DNA of 8,900 bases from Bacillota bacterium (GTDB lineage Bacteria > Bacillota > Clostridia > Saccharofermentanales > Saccharofermentanaceae), in contig JAEWUD010000020.1 in the NCBI GenBank assembly GCA_023397475.1, positions 1 through 8,900 on the forward strand, read 5' to 3'. Of the stretch, positions 1 through 6,080 are shown in pieces (position 1 is the first letter of the stretch; the number at the start of each line of letters is the position of its first letter). The notes below the pieces were generated by a model. It saw only the letters and a program-made list of their open reading frames with translations, was not told the DNA's origin and searched no databases. The position numbers were made by a program, and so were the translations under genes.

Positions 1-345
1 TGTCATTGATGCACATACGAAATTGGCTCCTAACCGGGTTTTCGTATGTGCGCCAGGCATCCCAGAGCGGTTATTTGTCATTGATGCACATACGAAACTG
101 GCTTCTAACCGAGTTTTCGTATGTGCGGCGGCATCCCATGGGTGGTTATTTGTCATTGATGCACATACGAAATTGGCTTCTTCACGGACTTTCGTATGTG
201 CGCCAGGCATCCCAGGGCGGTTATTTGTCATTGATGCACATACGAAATTGGCTCCTTCACGGGTTTTCGTATGTGCGCCAGGCATCCCAGAGCGGTTATT
301 TGTCATTGATGCACATACGAAATTGGCTTCTTCACGGGGTTTCGA
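1..345. repeat. Family A tandem hairpin array, 75-bp period
   Basis: Five units start at 1, 76, 151, 226 and 301, so the period is exactly 75 bp. The first four are complete; the fifth loses its right arm after TTTCG near 344. Each unit opens with TGTCATTGAT and then carries a perfect 12-bp inverted repeat, GCACATACGAAA / TTTCGTATGTGC (11-22 and 40-51 in unit 1). The arms are separated by 17 nt in every unit. The arms are invariant in the complete units, while the 17-nt centre and the following segment vary. The array probably continues to the left of the window. Because 75 is a multiple of 3, long open frames run through it, but they only reflect the repeat. No coding function is inferred. 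Confidence 0.93.
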
Positions 346-348
346 AGC

Positions 349-579
349 GTTTGAACGGGATTGCTTATCAATGATAAACACCAAAATCGAGGGGTAGGCG
401 GATTTTTATACTTCCTCAACGAGAAAAAATGCGATTCCTTATCAATGATAACCACCAAAAACGAGTGGGGGTCACGATTTTATACTTCCTCAATGAGAAA
501 AAACGCGATTCCTTATCAATGATAACTGCCAAAATCGAGGGGCAGGCGGATTTTTATACTACTTCGAGGTGTCGGAGAC
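349..579 (-). repeat. Family B tandem array, left copy, 74-bp period
   Basis: About three units, read on the minus strand, with TTATCAATGATAA cores at 365, 439 and 513, so the period is 74 bp. Each unit contains GAGGAAGTATAAA, a variable GC-rich stretch of about 18 nt, then a block reading TTTTGGTGGTTATCATTGA with minor variants, then a second variable stretch. It is the inverted counterpart of the larger array at 5061-5602. The array begins (minus strand) with GTCTCCGACA followed by GAAGTAGTATAAA at 579-549. It ends with CAATCCCGTTCAAAC at 363-349. Both ends have matches in the right-hand block, so the array seems to have defined boundaries. Confidence 0.88.
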
Positions 580-598
580 GAGCATTTCCCATTACATC

Positions 599-652
599 GG
601 AGCGCCGCGCCGCGTCGCGACTTATAATCCGCGTCGGCTCCGCCGACGCTCC
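599..652 (-). repeat. Family D GC-rich double hairpin (REP-like), copy 1
   Basis: This is a 54-bp GC-rich element bounded by GGAGCG and CGCTCC, which are mutually complementary. Inside it lies an 8-bp stem, GCGTCGGC / GCCGACGC with a 3-nt loop, joined by an AT-containing linker (GGATTATAAGTC) to a second GC-rich arm. Three relatives lie at 4680, 5620 and 6007. The layout, with two adjacent imperfect palindromes in intergenic DNA, resembles bacterial REP/BIME elements. No RAYT-type transposase gene is in the window. It lies 3' of the acyl-CoA synthetase gene and could protect or end its transcript, but no T-run follows. The interval 653-707 holds nothing else recognisable. Confidence 0.8.
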
Positions 653-707
653 TTCACTTCTGCGCTAGGCCCTTTCAAAATTCTCACAATAAAGGAATCG
701 TAATTAC

Positions 708-2591
708 TTACTCCTCCGCAGGTTTCTCCGGTACATCTTGCGACAGCTCTTCGAGCGGCCGGATTTGAAGCACAGAGTCCAGTAGGTCGATGTTGCGGCC
801 GGTGATCTGGCGAACGCGGACTTTCGCGCGATCGAGGGCTTCCTGAATCTTATTGATCTCCTGGTATCTCTTGACCTTCAGCGTTGTAGTTTTGGTCAGA
901 TCCTGATAGCTGTAGACGAATCCGCGGATACCTTTATAGGACGGGATCAGCAGGTTGATTTCGCGCACGACGTTTTCGAGACGATTGCGGATATCTTCCT
1001 CCTTGATCCCCTCGTCCTCCAGGACTTTGGGGTCAAGGACGAACTTGACGCTTACCGTCACATCTCCGTCGGTATCCGGATCGCCGAAGACCATGGATTC
1101 CTTGATGAACGTATAGTGCGAGATCAATTGCTCGATCTCTTCGGGGAATACCTTCTTGCCGTTCTTCAGAACGATCATGGACTTCAGGCGGCCGGTGATG
1201 CTGATGCATCCCGAGTCCTTCTCGATGCGTCCGACGTCTCCGGTATGAAACCACCCGTCCGCATCGATGACCTGATTCGTCGCCTCGTCGTCCTCGTAAT
1301 ATCCCGCCATCACGACGGGACCTTTGACAAGAATCTCACCCTCTTCGAAGTCCGCCGCGTTATCGATCGCCATCGTGATCCCGCCGAGGGGAAGTCCCAC
1401 GGTACCCGGCACAAAGACCTTGTAATTGCAGCCCGCCACGACGGGAGCCGTCTCCGTAAGCCCATATCCCTGCAGGATATGCACGCCGATATCGTCAAAG
1501 AATGTGATGATCTTCGGGTCGATCGGCGCGGCTCCGCAGATACCGATCTTCCACTGACCGCCGAAGGCTTTGTGTATCGGCTTGAAGATGACGCGGCGAA
1601 GGTCGATTTTTACTTTTCGCAACACGCGGGTGATCCGGATCATCTTTTCGACGGTCTCCTTCTTCCCTTGCTTGACAAGGTTATCATTCACCTTCTTGTA
1701 GAAGCTCTCGAAAAGCGCCGGCACGCCGATGATCATGTTGATCTCGTATTCTTCCATATTCTTCTGAATGTAGCGAAGGCCGTCGCAGATGCAGATGCAA
1801 CCGCCCATGTAGAGGACGTACATCAGCCCGCAGGTATTCTCGAACGTATGATGCAGCGGAAGTATCGACAGCAGTCGCGAGCCGACCGGAAACTTCTCCA
1901 CCTGTGCCAATGCGATGATATCCATTGTGATATTGCGGTTGCGAAGGAGAACCCCCTTCGCAGAACTCGTCGTACCCGACGTGAAAAGCAGGGACGCGAT
2001 CTGTTCCGGATCGATGTCGCGCGTCAGATACGTCCGATCGCCGTCACGAAGGGCCTCACGTCCTTCCGCGAGGAGGTCCTCAAAGAAGGCAAAACGACCA
2101 TGAACAAATAGATCCTTCGTATTCTCGTCGATCTTCTTCGAACGCTTCATACACACGAACAACCGGATACCCATGTCCTCTTTGTCCGCCTGAACCATTG
2201 CGTCCAGAAACGATCCGTCAAAGAATACCGCCGACGTGCGGCCGCGTCGCAGAAGCACCAGCAGCTCCTCCGAGGGCAGCAACCGATCCAGCGGCACCGA
2301 GATTCCCACGCCGTTCTGCACGGCGATATGCGCGACACTCCATCGATAGCTATTCTCTCCGACAATCGCGATATTTACGTCTCCGAGTCCCTCTCGAAGC
2401 ATCGCCGTGCCCAACGAATCGACGTCAGCGCCGACCTCGCGGTACGTTCGACGAGTGATCTCGCCCTTGGGATCCTCGCGATAACGGAAAGCCGGCAGGT
2501 TGCCGTACAGTTCCACGCTCTGGCGGAACATCTCGCGAAGGTCTCGAAACGGTCGGACCTTAAATAACGGTCGGCTCTCGATGATCTGCAT
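708..2591 (-). CDS. Long-chain acyl-CoA synthetase (AMP-forming)
   Basis: This is a 627-aa member of the ANL adenylating enzyme superfamily, expected to activate fatty acids to acyl-CoA through an acyl-AMP intermediate. The ATP-binding P-loop is TSGTTSSAKG (about 204-213). The A5 motif is QGYGLTETAP (374-383), the A7 motif GWFHTGD (446-452), and the hinge region starts at GRLKSMIVLKNGKKVFPEE (467-485). The C-terminal catalytic lysine is probably K572, in TKTTTLKVKR. PLHHTFE (245-251) and IIGVPALFES (287-296) are typical of clostridial members of the long-chain group. No signal peptide or membrane segment is evident. It is full length, with a charged tail of about 45 residues after the catalytic lysine. 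The ATG is preceded by AAAGGA with a 7-nt gap. Substrate chain length is inferred from family resemblance, and no beta-oxidation genes are adjacent. Confidence 0.95.
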   Translation of the reverse strand: MQIIESRPLFKVRPFRDLREMFRQSVELYGNLPAFRYREDPKGEITRRTYREVGADVDSLGTAMLREGLGDVNIAIVGENSYRWSVAHIAVQNGVGISVPLDRLLPSEELLVLLRRGRTSAVFFDGSFLDAMVQADKEDMGIRLFVCMKRSKKIDENTKDLFVHGRFAFFEDLLAEGREALRDGDRTYLTRDIDPEQIASLLFTSGTTSSAKGVLLRNRNITMDIIALAQVEKFPVGSRLLSILPLHHTFENTCGLMYVLYMGGCICICDGLRYIQKNMEEYEINMIIGVPALFESFYKKVNDNLVKQGKKETVEKMIRITRVLRKVKIDLRRVIFKPIHKAFGGQWKIGICGAAPIDPKIITFFDDIGVHILQGYGLTETAPVVAGCNYKVFVPGTVGLPLGGITMAIDNAADFEEGEILVKGPVVMAGYYEDDEATNQVIDADGWFHTGDVGRIEKDSGCISITGRLKSMIVLKNGKKVFPEEIEQLISHYTFIKESMVFGDPDTDGDVTVSVKFVLDPKVLEDEGIKEEDIRNRLENVVREINLLIPSYKGIRGFVYSYQDLTKTTTLKVKRYQEINKIQEALDRAKVRVRQITGRNIDLLDSVLQIRPLEELSQDVPEKPAEE

Positions 2592-2641
2592 ATGGTTGTC
2601 CTTTCTCCGGCTCCGTCCTCTATGACCGCGCCGGCCTCCCC

Positions 2642-2647
2642 ATTATA
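2642..2647 (-). promoter_or_regulatory. Putative -10 box for the acyl-CoA synthetase gene
   Basis: On the minus strand this reads TATAAT, a perfect sigma-70-type -10 hexamer, about 50 nt upstream of the ATG at 2591. No good -35 hexamer sits at 16-18 bp. The best nearby T-rich sequence is TGTTTA, with a 15-bp gap. It lies in the 135-bp gap after the transglutaminase-like gene, where no convincing terminator is seen, so read-through from that gene is also possible. Confidence 0.45.
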
Positions 2648-2726
2648 GATTTATTCCTGTCGTAAACATTGTTTGTGGTTGTGTCGTCCGGTTGCCGTCG
2701 TTCTGGCCGCAGCCAAGTCGATCAAC

Positions 2727-3380
2727 TCACTTCCCGTAGATCTTCCCCGGCAGATTCGCCTGAAGAATCTTCGCGTCATCAGTGCTGTTGAGCGCCCGGA
2801 TGATCGCTCGATCCGGCGATGCATAGAGAATCGGAAGATCCGTTTCTCCCCTGCCCGGTCGAACGGGAAAGGCCAGACGCTCTTCATCAATCGAAAACTC
2901 TGCGTTGATCTCCCCTGTGTTGCCTCGGGCGTCGAGTCGCACCCACCGGCCGATCGAAGCGAAATACACCGCGTTTAACCCATGAATCACCAGACGATCG
3001 TCCTCGTCCGAGAACCGCAAGTACTGATAACAGACGCCGGCGGGAATCCCTCCGGCTCGAAGAAGCGCGGCCAACAAGTGTGACTTTGCGTAGCAGAATC
3101 CGTGCTTCTTCACGAGGACCTCCGATGCTTTTCGCGTCACTTCCGAGGCCCCGATATCGATCGTATGCGAGATTCGATCCCGAACGAAGTAATACATCGC
3201 ACGTGCCAAATGCATCTCCGGATCATGCAGGAGATCCGGCTTCTTCATCGCGGCCGTTGCCTCCATCATAGTCTCGGCGATATACGATGCGACGTACGCG
3301 ACGCGAGGATCCGACGAATCAATATACTCGTCCGGCTCGAGATATGCCGCGAGGCTCTTCTTCTGTGTAATAAATTCCAT
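2727..3380 (-). CDS. Transglutaminase-like domain protein, cytoplasmic
   Basis: This 217-aa protein has the transglutaminase-like / papain-like fold signature. The Cys is in HGFCYAKSHLLAALLRAGGI (C96), the His in VIHGLNAVYF (H133) and the Asp in RWVRLDARGN (D150), giving the Cys-His-Asp order and spacing of the family. Bacterial members act as cysteine proteases, amidases or transglutaminases, and the substrate cannot be read from sequence. There is no signal peptide or membrane helix, so it is probably cytosolic. The start ATG follows GGAG with an 8-nt gap. It is co-oriented with the acyl-CoA synthetase gene, with a gap of 135 bp, so the two may be partly co-transcribed. A functional link between them is only a guess. 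The N-terminal 70 residues match no motif I recognise. Confidence 0.88.
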   Translation of the reverse strand: MEFITQKKSLAAYLEPDEYIDSSDPRVAYVASYIAETMMEATAAMKKPDLLHDPEMHLARAMYYFVRDRISHTIDIGASEVTRKASEVLVKKHGFCYAKSHLLAALLRAGGIPAGVCYQYLRFSDEDDRLVIHGLNAVYFASIGRWVRLDARGNTGEINAEFSIDEERLAFPVRPGRGETDLPILYASPDRAIIRALNSTDDAKILQANLPGKIYGK

Positions 3381-3423
3381 CTTACCTACTCCGTCATTTG
3401 GGTACTTCTGCCCGGTTAAGACT

Positions 3424-3429
3424 ATTATA
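3424..3429 (-). promoter_or_regulatory. Putative -10 box for the transglutaminase-like gene
   Basis: The minus strand reads TATAAT, 43 nt upstream of the ATG at 3380. Upstream, TTGTCG sits 21 bp away, which is longer than ideal, and TTGACT lies further still. The -10 is perfect but the -35 is weak, so this rests on the -10 box and its position. A terminator for the preceding stress protein gene lies just upstream, which makes an independent promoter here plausible. Confidence 0.5.
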
Positions 3430-3499
3430 TCGTAAATATCCCGGCCTTTTCGACAATTATCTTGATAGTCAAAATATTTATTCCCTCAAACGACTCGCG

Positions 3500-3536
3500 A
3501 AAAATCCGATCGGCTGCCCGCTCTTCGGGCGCGATC
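3500..3536 (-). terminator. Rho-independent terminator after the universal stress protein gene
   Basis: Read on the minus strand, GATCG and CGATC form an outer stem around an inner GCCCG / CGGGC stem with a small loop. GG and an ATTTTT run follow. It lies about 65 nt after the stop codon of the stress protein gene and before the promoter of the next gene. Part of the hairpin (19 nt, 3518-3536) is repeated directly at 3550-3568, without a T-run. Confidence 0.65.
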
Positions 3537-3599
3537 AACTGTCTGATGACCGCTCTTCGGGCGCGATCCGACGCCCGCTCCAGAACGCGGCCAGTCGGC

Positions 3600-4481
3600 C
3601 TACAGAATCGGCGGCGGAGGCAACAGCAGAACCGAGGCCTCGCTGTGCCGGGCGACATTGAGGCTGACGCTGCCGATGAAAAGATCGCCAAGATATCCCC
3701 GGCCGCGGCTTCCCATAACAACCAGTCGGACATCGCGCTCCTTGATAGCGGCAAGGATCTCCTTGGACGGGTTGCCGAACCCGAGCACAATCTCCACATC
3801 CGCATCCGAAACCTCATGTATCCGTTCCTTCATCGCGTGAAGACGAGCTTCATCGATCTCGTTGAATTCATCAATACGAGACATCAAATAGGGTTCGAGG
3901 CGCGCACGATCCTGAACATGCATCAAGGTGATCTTCTTCGCCCCGTATCCCGCGAGCGCAACGGCCGTCTCGAAAGCGCGGTTCGATGTCGCGGAGAAAT
4001 CCGTTGGGACGAGTATGTGTTGCAGGTAGTCCGTTCGCGCCGGAAGAAGAACCTCTTCGTCCCCGGACGCTTTCTCGGCCAGGCGCAAGAGAAACACAGG
4101 GCATTTGAGACCGTGAATAATCTCGTAGCCGATCCCTCCGGTAAAGGCTGCGTTCATGAGAGAGCTCTGAACGGCGCCCGAGACAACCAGCTGATAATCC
4201 TCGTCCGAGGCGATCCGGCTGATCTCGCTCTTGGCAATGCCGGGAATCAATCGCGCTTCGACCGTAAATCCCTTGTTCTCCAGAAGTTTCTTCTGTTCTT
4301 CGAGCCCGCTCTCTAACGCGCCATACGTGTAGTAAAGGCCGACGGTGCCGACCTGTGTGAAGCTTAAGCACTGCAGGATCAGACAATGTTCTGTGCCAAA
4401 TTCGCGAAGCACTCCGAGATTCTCGATGACCGCGAAGGCTGACGGCGACAGGTCGGTCGCTACGATCACTCTCTTGTACAT
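3600..4481 (-). CDS. Tandem-domain universal stress protein (UspA family)
   Basis: This 293-aa protein has two UspA domains. Domain 1 begins KRVIVATDLSPSAFAVIENL (3-22). Domain 2 begins HILVPTDFSATSNRAFETAV (155-174). Domain 2 keeps the ATP-binding signature G-x2-G-x9-G-S (G257, G260, G270, S271). In domain 1 the matching stretch starts SGAVQSSLMN (101-110) and lacks the second glycine, so only domain 2 is likely to bind ATP in the usual way. Family members are cytosolic, bind nucleotides and support survival under stress. An in-frame ATG exists at 4607, but I prefer 4481 because AGGAAGG precedes it by about 6 nt and homology starts immediately. The extra 42 codons would also run through the repeated leader. 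The protein ends in a short proline run. The gene appears monocistronic. Confidence 0.92.
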   Translation of the reverse strand: MYKRVIVATDLSPSAFAVIENLGVLREFGTEHCLILQCLSFTQVGTVGLYYTYGALESGLEEQKKLLENKGFTVEARLIPGIAKSEISRIASDEDYQLVVSGAVQSSLMNAAFTGGIGYEIIHGLKCPVFLLRLAEKASGDEEVLLPARTDYLQHILVPTDFSATSNRAFETAVALAGYGAKKITLMHVQDRARLEPYLMSRIDEFNEIDEARLHAMKERIHEVSDADVEIVLGFGNPSKEILAAIKERDVRLVVMGSRGRGYLGDLFIGSVSLNVARHSEASVLLLPPPPIL

Positions 4482-4496
4482 ATCAACCCTTCCTTT

Positions 4497-4627
4497 CTTC
4501 CCCTCACCTCTCGAAAAGAGGCGGCACGGCAGTTCCTCTCTATGCCCGCCCTCTCGAAAAAAGACGGTATCCACGGCAGTTCTTCTGTCTATAGAGGCGG
4601 TAAGCACGACACCTCTTCTGTCTATAG
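4497..4627 (-). repeat. Triplicated imperfect repeat in the stress protein leader
   Basis: On the minus strand three related blocks precede the gene. Copy 1 (4627-4595) and copy 2 (4594-4545) both start CTATAGACAGAAGA. Copy 3 (4544 to about 4497) starts CATAGAGAGGAACTG. Copies 2 and 3 share GAACTGCCGTG and a downstream TTTTCGAGAGG segment, which can form CCTCT / AGAGG hairpins on the coding strand. Copies 1 and 2 contain TATAGA, a weak -10-like hexamer, but no convincing -35 is placed. It may be a multi-copy regulatory leader or a local duplication; its role is not known. Confidence 0.6.
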
Positions 4628-4679
4628 TATGTTCCTTTTCGCGCGTGGGTTCAAGATATCAGACGAATCGTCTCGGTGC

Positions 4680-4730
4680 GGAGCGCCGGCATAGCCGGCG
4701 GTTATTATGTCGCGCCGCTGGCGGCGCTCC
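4680..4730 (+). repeat. Family D double hairpin, copy 2
   Basis: This 51-bp element has two perfect 7-bp stems. CGCCGGC-ATA-GCCGGCG lies at 4684-4700 and GCGCCGC-TG-GCGGCGC at 4712-4727. They are joined by GTTATTATGTC and bounded by complementary GGAGCG and CGCTCC ends. Its orientation is opposite to copy 1. It sits between the stress protein leader and the family C cluster. Confidence 0.85.
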
Positions 4731-4802
4731 GATGATGGTTATGATCAGTGCGCCGCACGAACAGTTGACGCGCGGAGGGCTGGAGAAGTATGGGCGTGGG
4801 AG

Positions 4803-5026
4803 TATGGGCGAAAAGCATGGTTGGGGTCGGTTTCGCCCATAAGGCTGGGCGTGGGAGTATGGGCGAAATCGAGGGATGTGGGCATTTTCGCCCATAAACC
4901 GGAAAATGAGCACGCGCGGAGGAGAGGTCGAGTATGGGCGAAAAGCATGGTTAGGGTCGGTTTCGCCCATAAGGCTGGGCGTGGGAGTATGGGCGAAATC
5001 GAGGGATGTGGGCATCTTCGCCCATA
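4803..5026. repeat. Family C hairpin cluster: two duplicated pairs
   Basis: Four 39-nt elements lie at 4803-4841, 4858-4896, 4933-4971 and 4988-5026. Each has arms TATGGGCGAAA / TTTCGCCCATA (11 bp) around a 17-nt centre. The elements form two pairs, each separated by 16 nt, and the second pair repeats the first at an offset of 130 bp with near-identical sequence. The last right arm has one mismatch. A partial arm, TATGGGCG, also occurs near 4789. Open frames through this cluster are by-products of the repeats. Confidence 0.9.
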
Positions 5027-5060
5027 AACCGATTCGCCGAACAGGAGCCGACCTTGAGGA
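5023..5060. repeat. Linker repeat following family C pairs, copy 1
   Basis: This stretch of about 38 nt begins at the final CATA of a family C element and contains GAGCCGACCTTGAGGA. It is matched with scattered differences and one gap at 5881-5919, where it again follows a family C pair. It joins the C cluster to the family B array. Confidence 0.6.
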
Positions 5061-5602
5061 TCATTGATAAGGGATCGCATTTTTTCAATGAGGAAGTATA
5101 AAAATCCGCCTGCCCTCCGATTTTAGTGGTTATCATTGATAAATAAAGTGGTTATTGCTCAATGAGGAAGTATAAAAAACCACATGCCCTTCGATTTTGG
5201 TGGTTATCATTGATAAATAAAGTGGTTATTGTTCAATGAGGAAGTATAAATTTGCGAGTCCCATTGAGTTTTGGTGGTTATCATTGACTAATAACGTGCT
5301 TATTCCTCATTGAGGAAGTATAAAAATCCGCCTGCCCTCCGATTTTAGTGGTTATCATTGACGAATAACGTGCTTATTCCTCATTGAGGAAGTATAAATT
5401 TGCGAGTCCCATTGAATTTTGGTGGTTATCAATGACGAATAACGTGCTTATTGCTCAATGAGGAAGTATAAAAATCAGCCTGCCCTCTGATTTTAGTGGT
5501 TATCATTGACAAGGAATCAAATTATTTGTCATTGAGGAAGTATAAAAATCAGCCTGCCCTCCGATTTTGGTGGTTATCATTGACAAACAATCCCCTTCAA
5601 AC
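5061..5602 (+). repeat. Family B tandem array, right copy, 74-bp period
   Basis: About seven units, with TCATTGA cores at 5061, 5133, 5207, 5281, 5355, 5429, 5503 and 5577. The first interval is 72 bp and the rest are 74. Each unit has two near-constant blocks, TCAWTGAGGAAGTATAAA and TTTTRGTGGTTATCAWTGA. These alternate with two variable stretches of about 18 nt. The first stretch has two main versions, one with CGCCTGCCCTCC or close variants and one with GCGAGTCCCATTG, interspersed along the array. The second often forms small hairpins such as GAATAA-CGTGC-TTATTC. The array ends with CAATCCCCTTCAAAC, as the left array does. Two constant blocks per unit and related variable stretches argue against CRISPR. 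Confidence 0.92.
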
Positions 5603-5619
5603 TCCCCTACGAGAAGGAA

Positions 5620-5673
5620 GGTGCGCCGGCGTGGCCGGCGCGGATTTATGATCGCGCCGCGACGCGGCGCTCC
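5620..5673 (+). repeat. Family D double hairpin, copy 3
   Basis: This 54-bp element begins GGTGCGCCGGC and ends GGCGCTCC. A GCGCCGGC / GCCGGCGC stem with a short GTG-containing loop is followed by GGATTTATGATC and a second GC-rich arm. It is the plus-strand partner of copy 1: the linker and the downstream sequence match across a 171-bp composite (5620-5790 against 482-652). Confidence 0.82.
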
Positions 5674-5692
5674 GCCATAATAGGCAACTCTT

Positions 5693-5790
5693 GTCTCCGA
5701 CAACCTGAAGTAGTATAAAAATCAGCCTGCCCTTCGATTTTGGTGGTTATCATTGATAAGGAATCGCATTTTCTCTCATTGAGGAAGTAT
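5693..5790 (+). repeat. Family B fragment following D copy 3
   Basis: The fragment starts with GTCTCCGACA and GAAGTAGTATAAA, then a complete B unit with its TCATTGATAA core at 5750, then the first 15 nt of the next unit. It stops at GTAT, where a family C element begins directly at 5791. The start sequence is shared with the left B array at 579-549. Confidence 0.82.
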
Positions 5791-5960
5791 TATGGGCGAA
5801 ACGGCTGCTTGTTGTCCATTTCGCCCAGAAAAGGCGAAGCGCAAGTATGGGCGAAATCGGCGGATGTGGCTCTTTTCGCCCATACAACCGACTCTCCAAA
5901 CATGAGCCGACCTTTAGGAGTATGGGCGAAGCACGATTATGGTCAAGCTGCCCAAAATAC
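5791..5960. repeat. Family C pair plus a degenerate third element
   Basis: 39-nt elements lie at 5791-5829 (one mismatch in the right arm) and 5846-5884 (perfect arms). They are separated by 16 nt, the same spacing as in the 4803-5026 cluster although the linker and centres differ. After a linker resembling 5023-5060, TATGGGCGAA recurs at 5921 with only a decayed right arm. Confidence 0.82.
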
Positions 5961-6006
5961 GATAAATACATCGCCTACGCGTAGATTATAGGTATTGCCC
6001 GATTGA

Positions 6007-6066
6007 GGAGCGCCGGCATAGCCGGCGGTGATAGTGTCGCACCGGCAGAATCCCCCGGCGACGGAG
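6007..6066 (+). repeat. Family D double hairpin, copy 4 (diverged)
   Basis: The left half matches copy 2 almost exactly: GGAGCGCCGGC, ATA, GCCGGCGG. The linker is GTGATAGTGTCGC. The second half has diverged and no longer forms the short perfect stem, although GGCGACGGAGC remains at its end. It lies just upstream of the lipoprotein promoter. Confidence 0.65.
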
Positions 6067-6080
6067 CGAGGGAAAATTCT

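Noticed and set aside
6..397. Two overlapping open frames with 25-residue repeats in the first 400 bases
   Set aside because: They arise because the DNA repeat period is 75, a multiple of 3. Two frames are open at once, no ribosome site is present, and the peptide repeats mirror the hairpin arms.
1116..2111. 331-aa plus-strand open frame inside the acyl-CoA synthetase gene
   Set aside because: It is a shadow: the minus strand carries all catalytic motifs of the synthetase over the same bases.
4482..4607. Upstream ATG adding 42 residues to the universal stress protein
   Set aside because: The internal ATG at 4481 has a good ribosome site and starts exactly where Usp homology begins. The extension only reads the repeated leader.
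4659..5136. Several overlapping open frames on both strands around 4660-5140
   Set aside because: They translate the family C and B repeats in different frames and have no family-like sequence or ribosome sites.
5061..5602. CRISPR array
   Set aside because: Each 74-bp unit has two constant blocks, and the variable stretches are related versions of each other rather than unique spacers. No cas genes are present.
5061..5602. Integron cassette attC sites
   Set aside because: No convincing paired core sites of the GTTRRRY type are seen, there are no cassette genes between units, and no integrase is present.
5061..5602. Tandem promoters in family B units (TTGAC and TATAAA in each unit)
   Set aside because: The distance between the two hexamers is about 29 bp, too long for sigma-70, and no gene starts after each unit.
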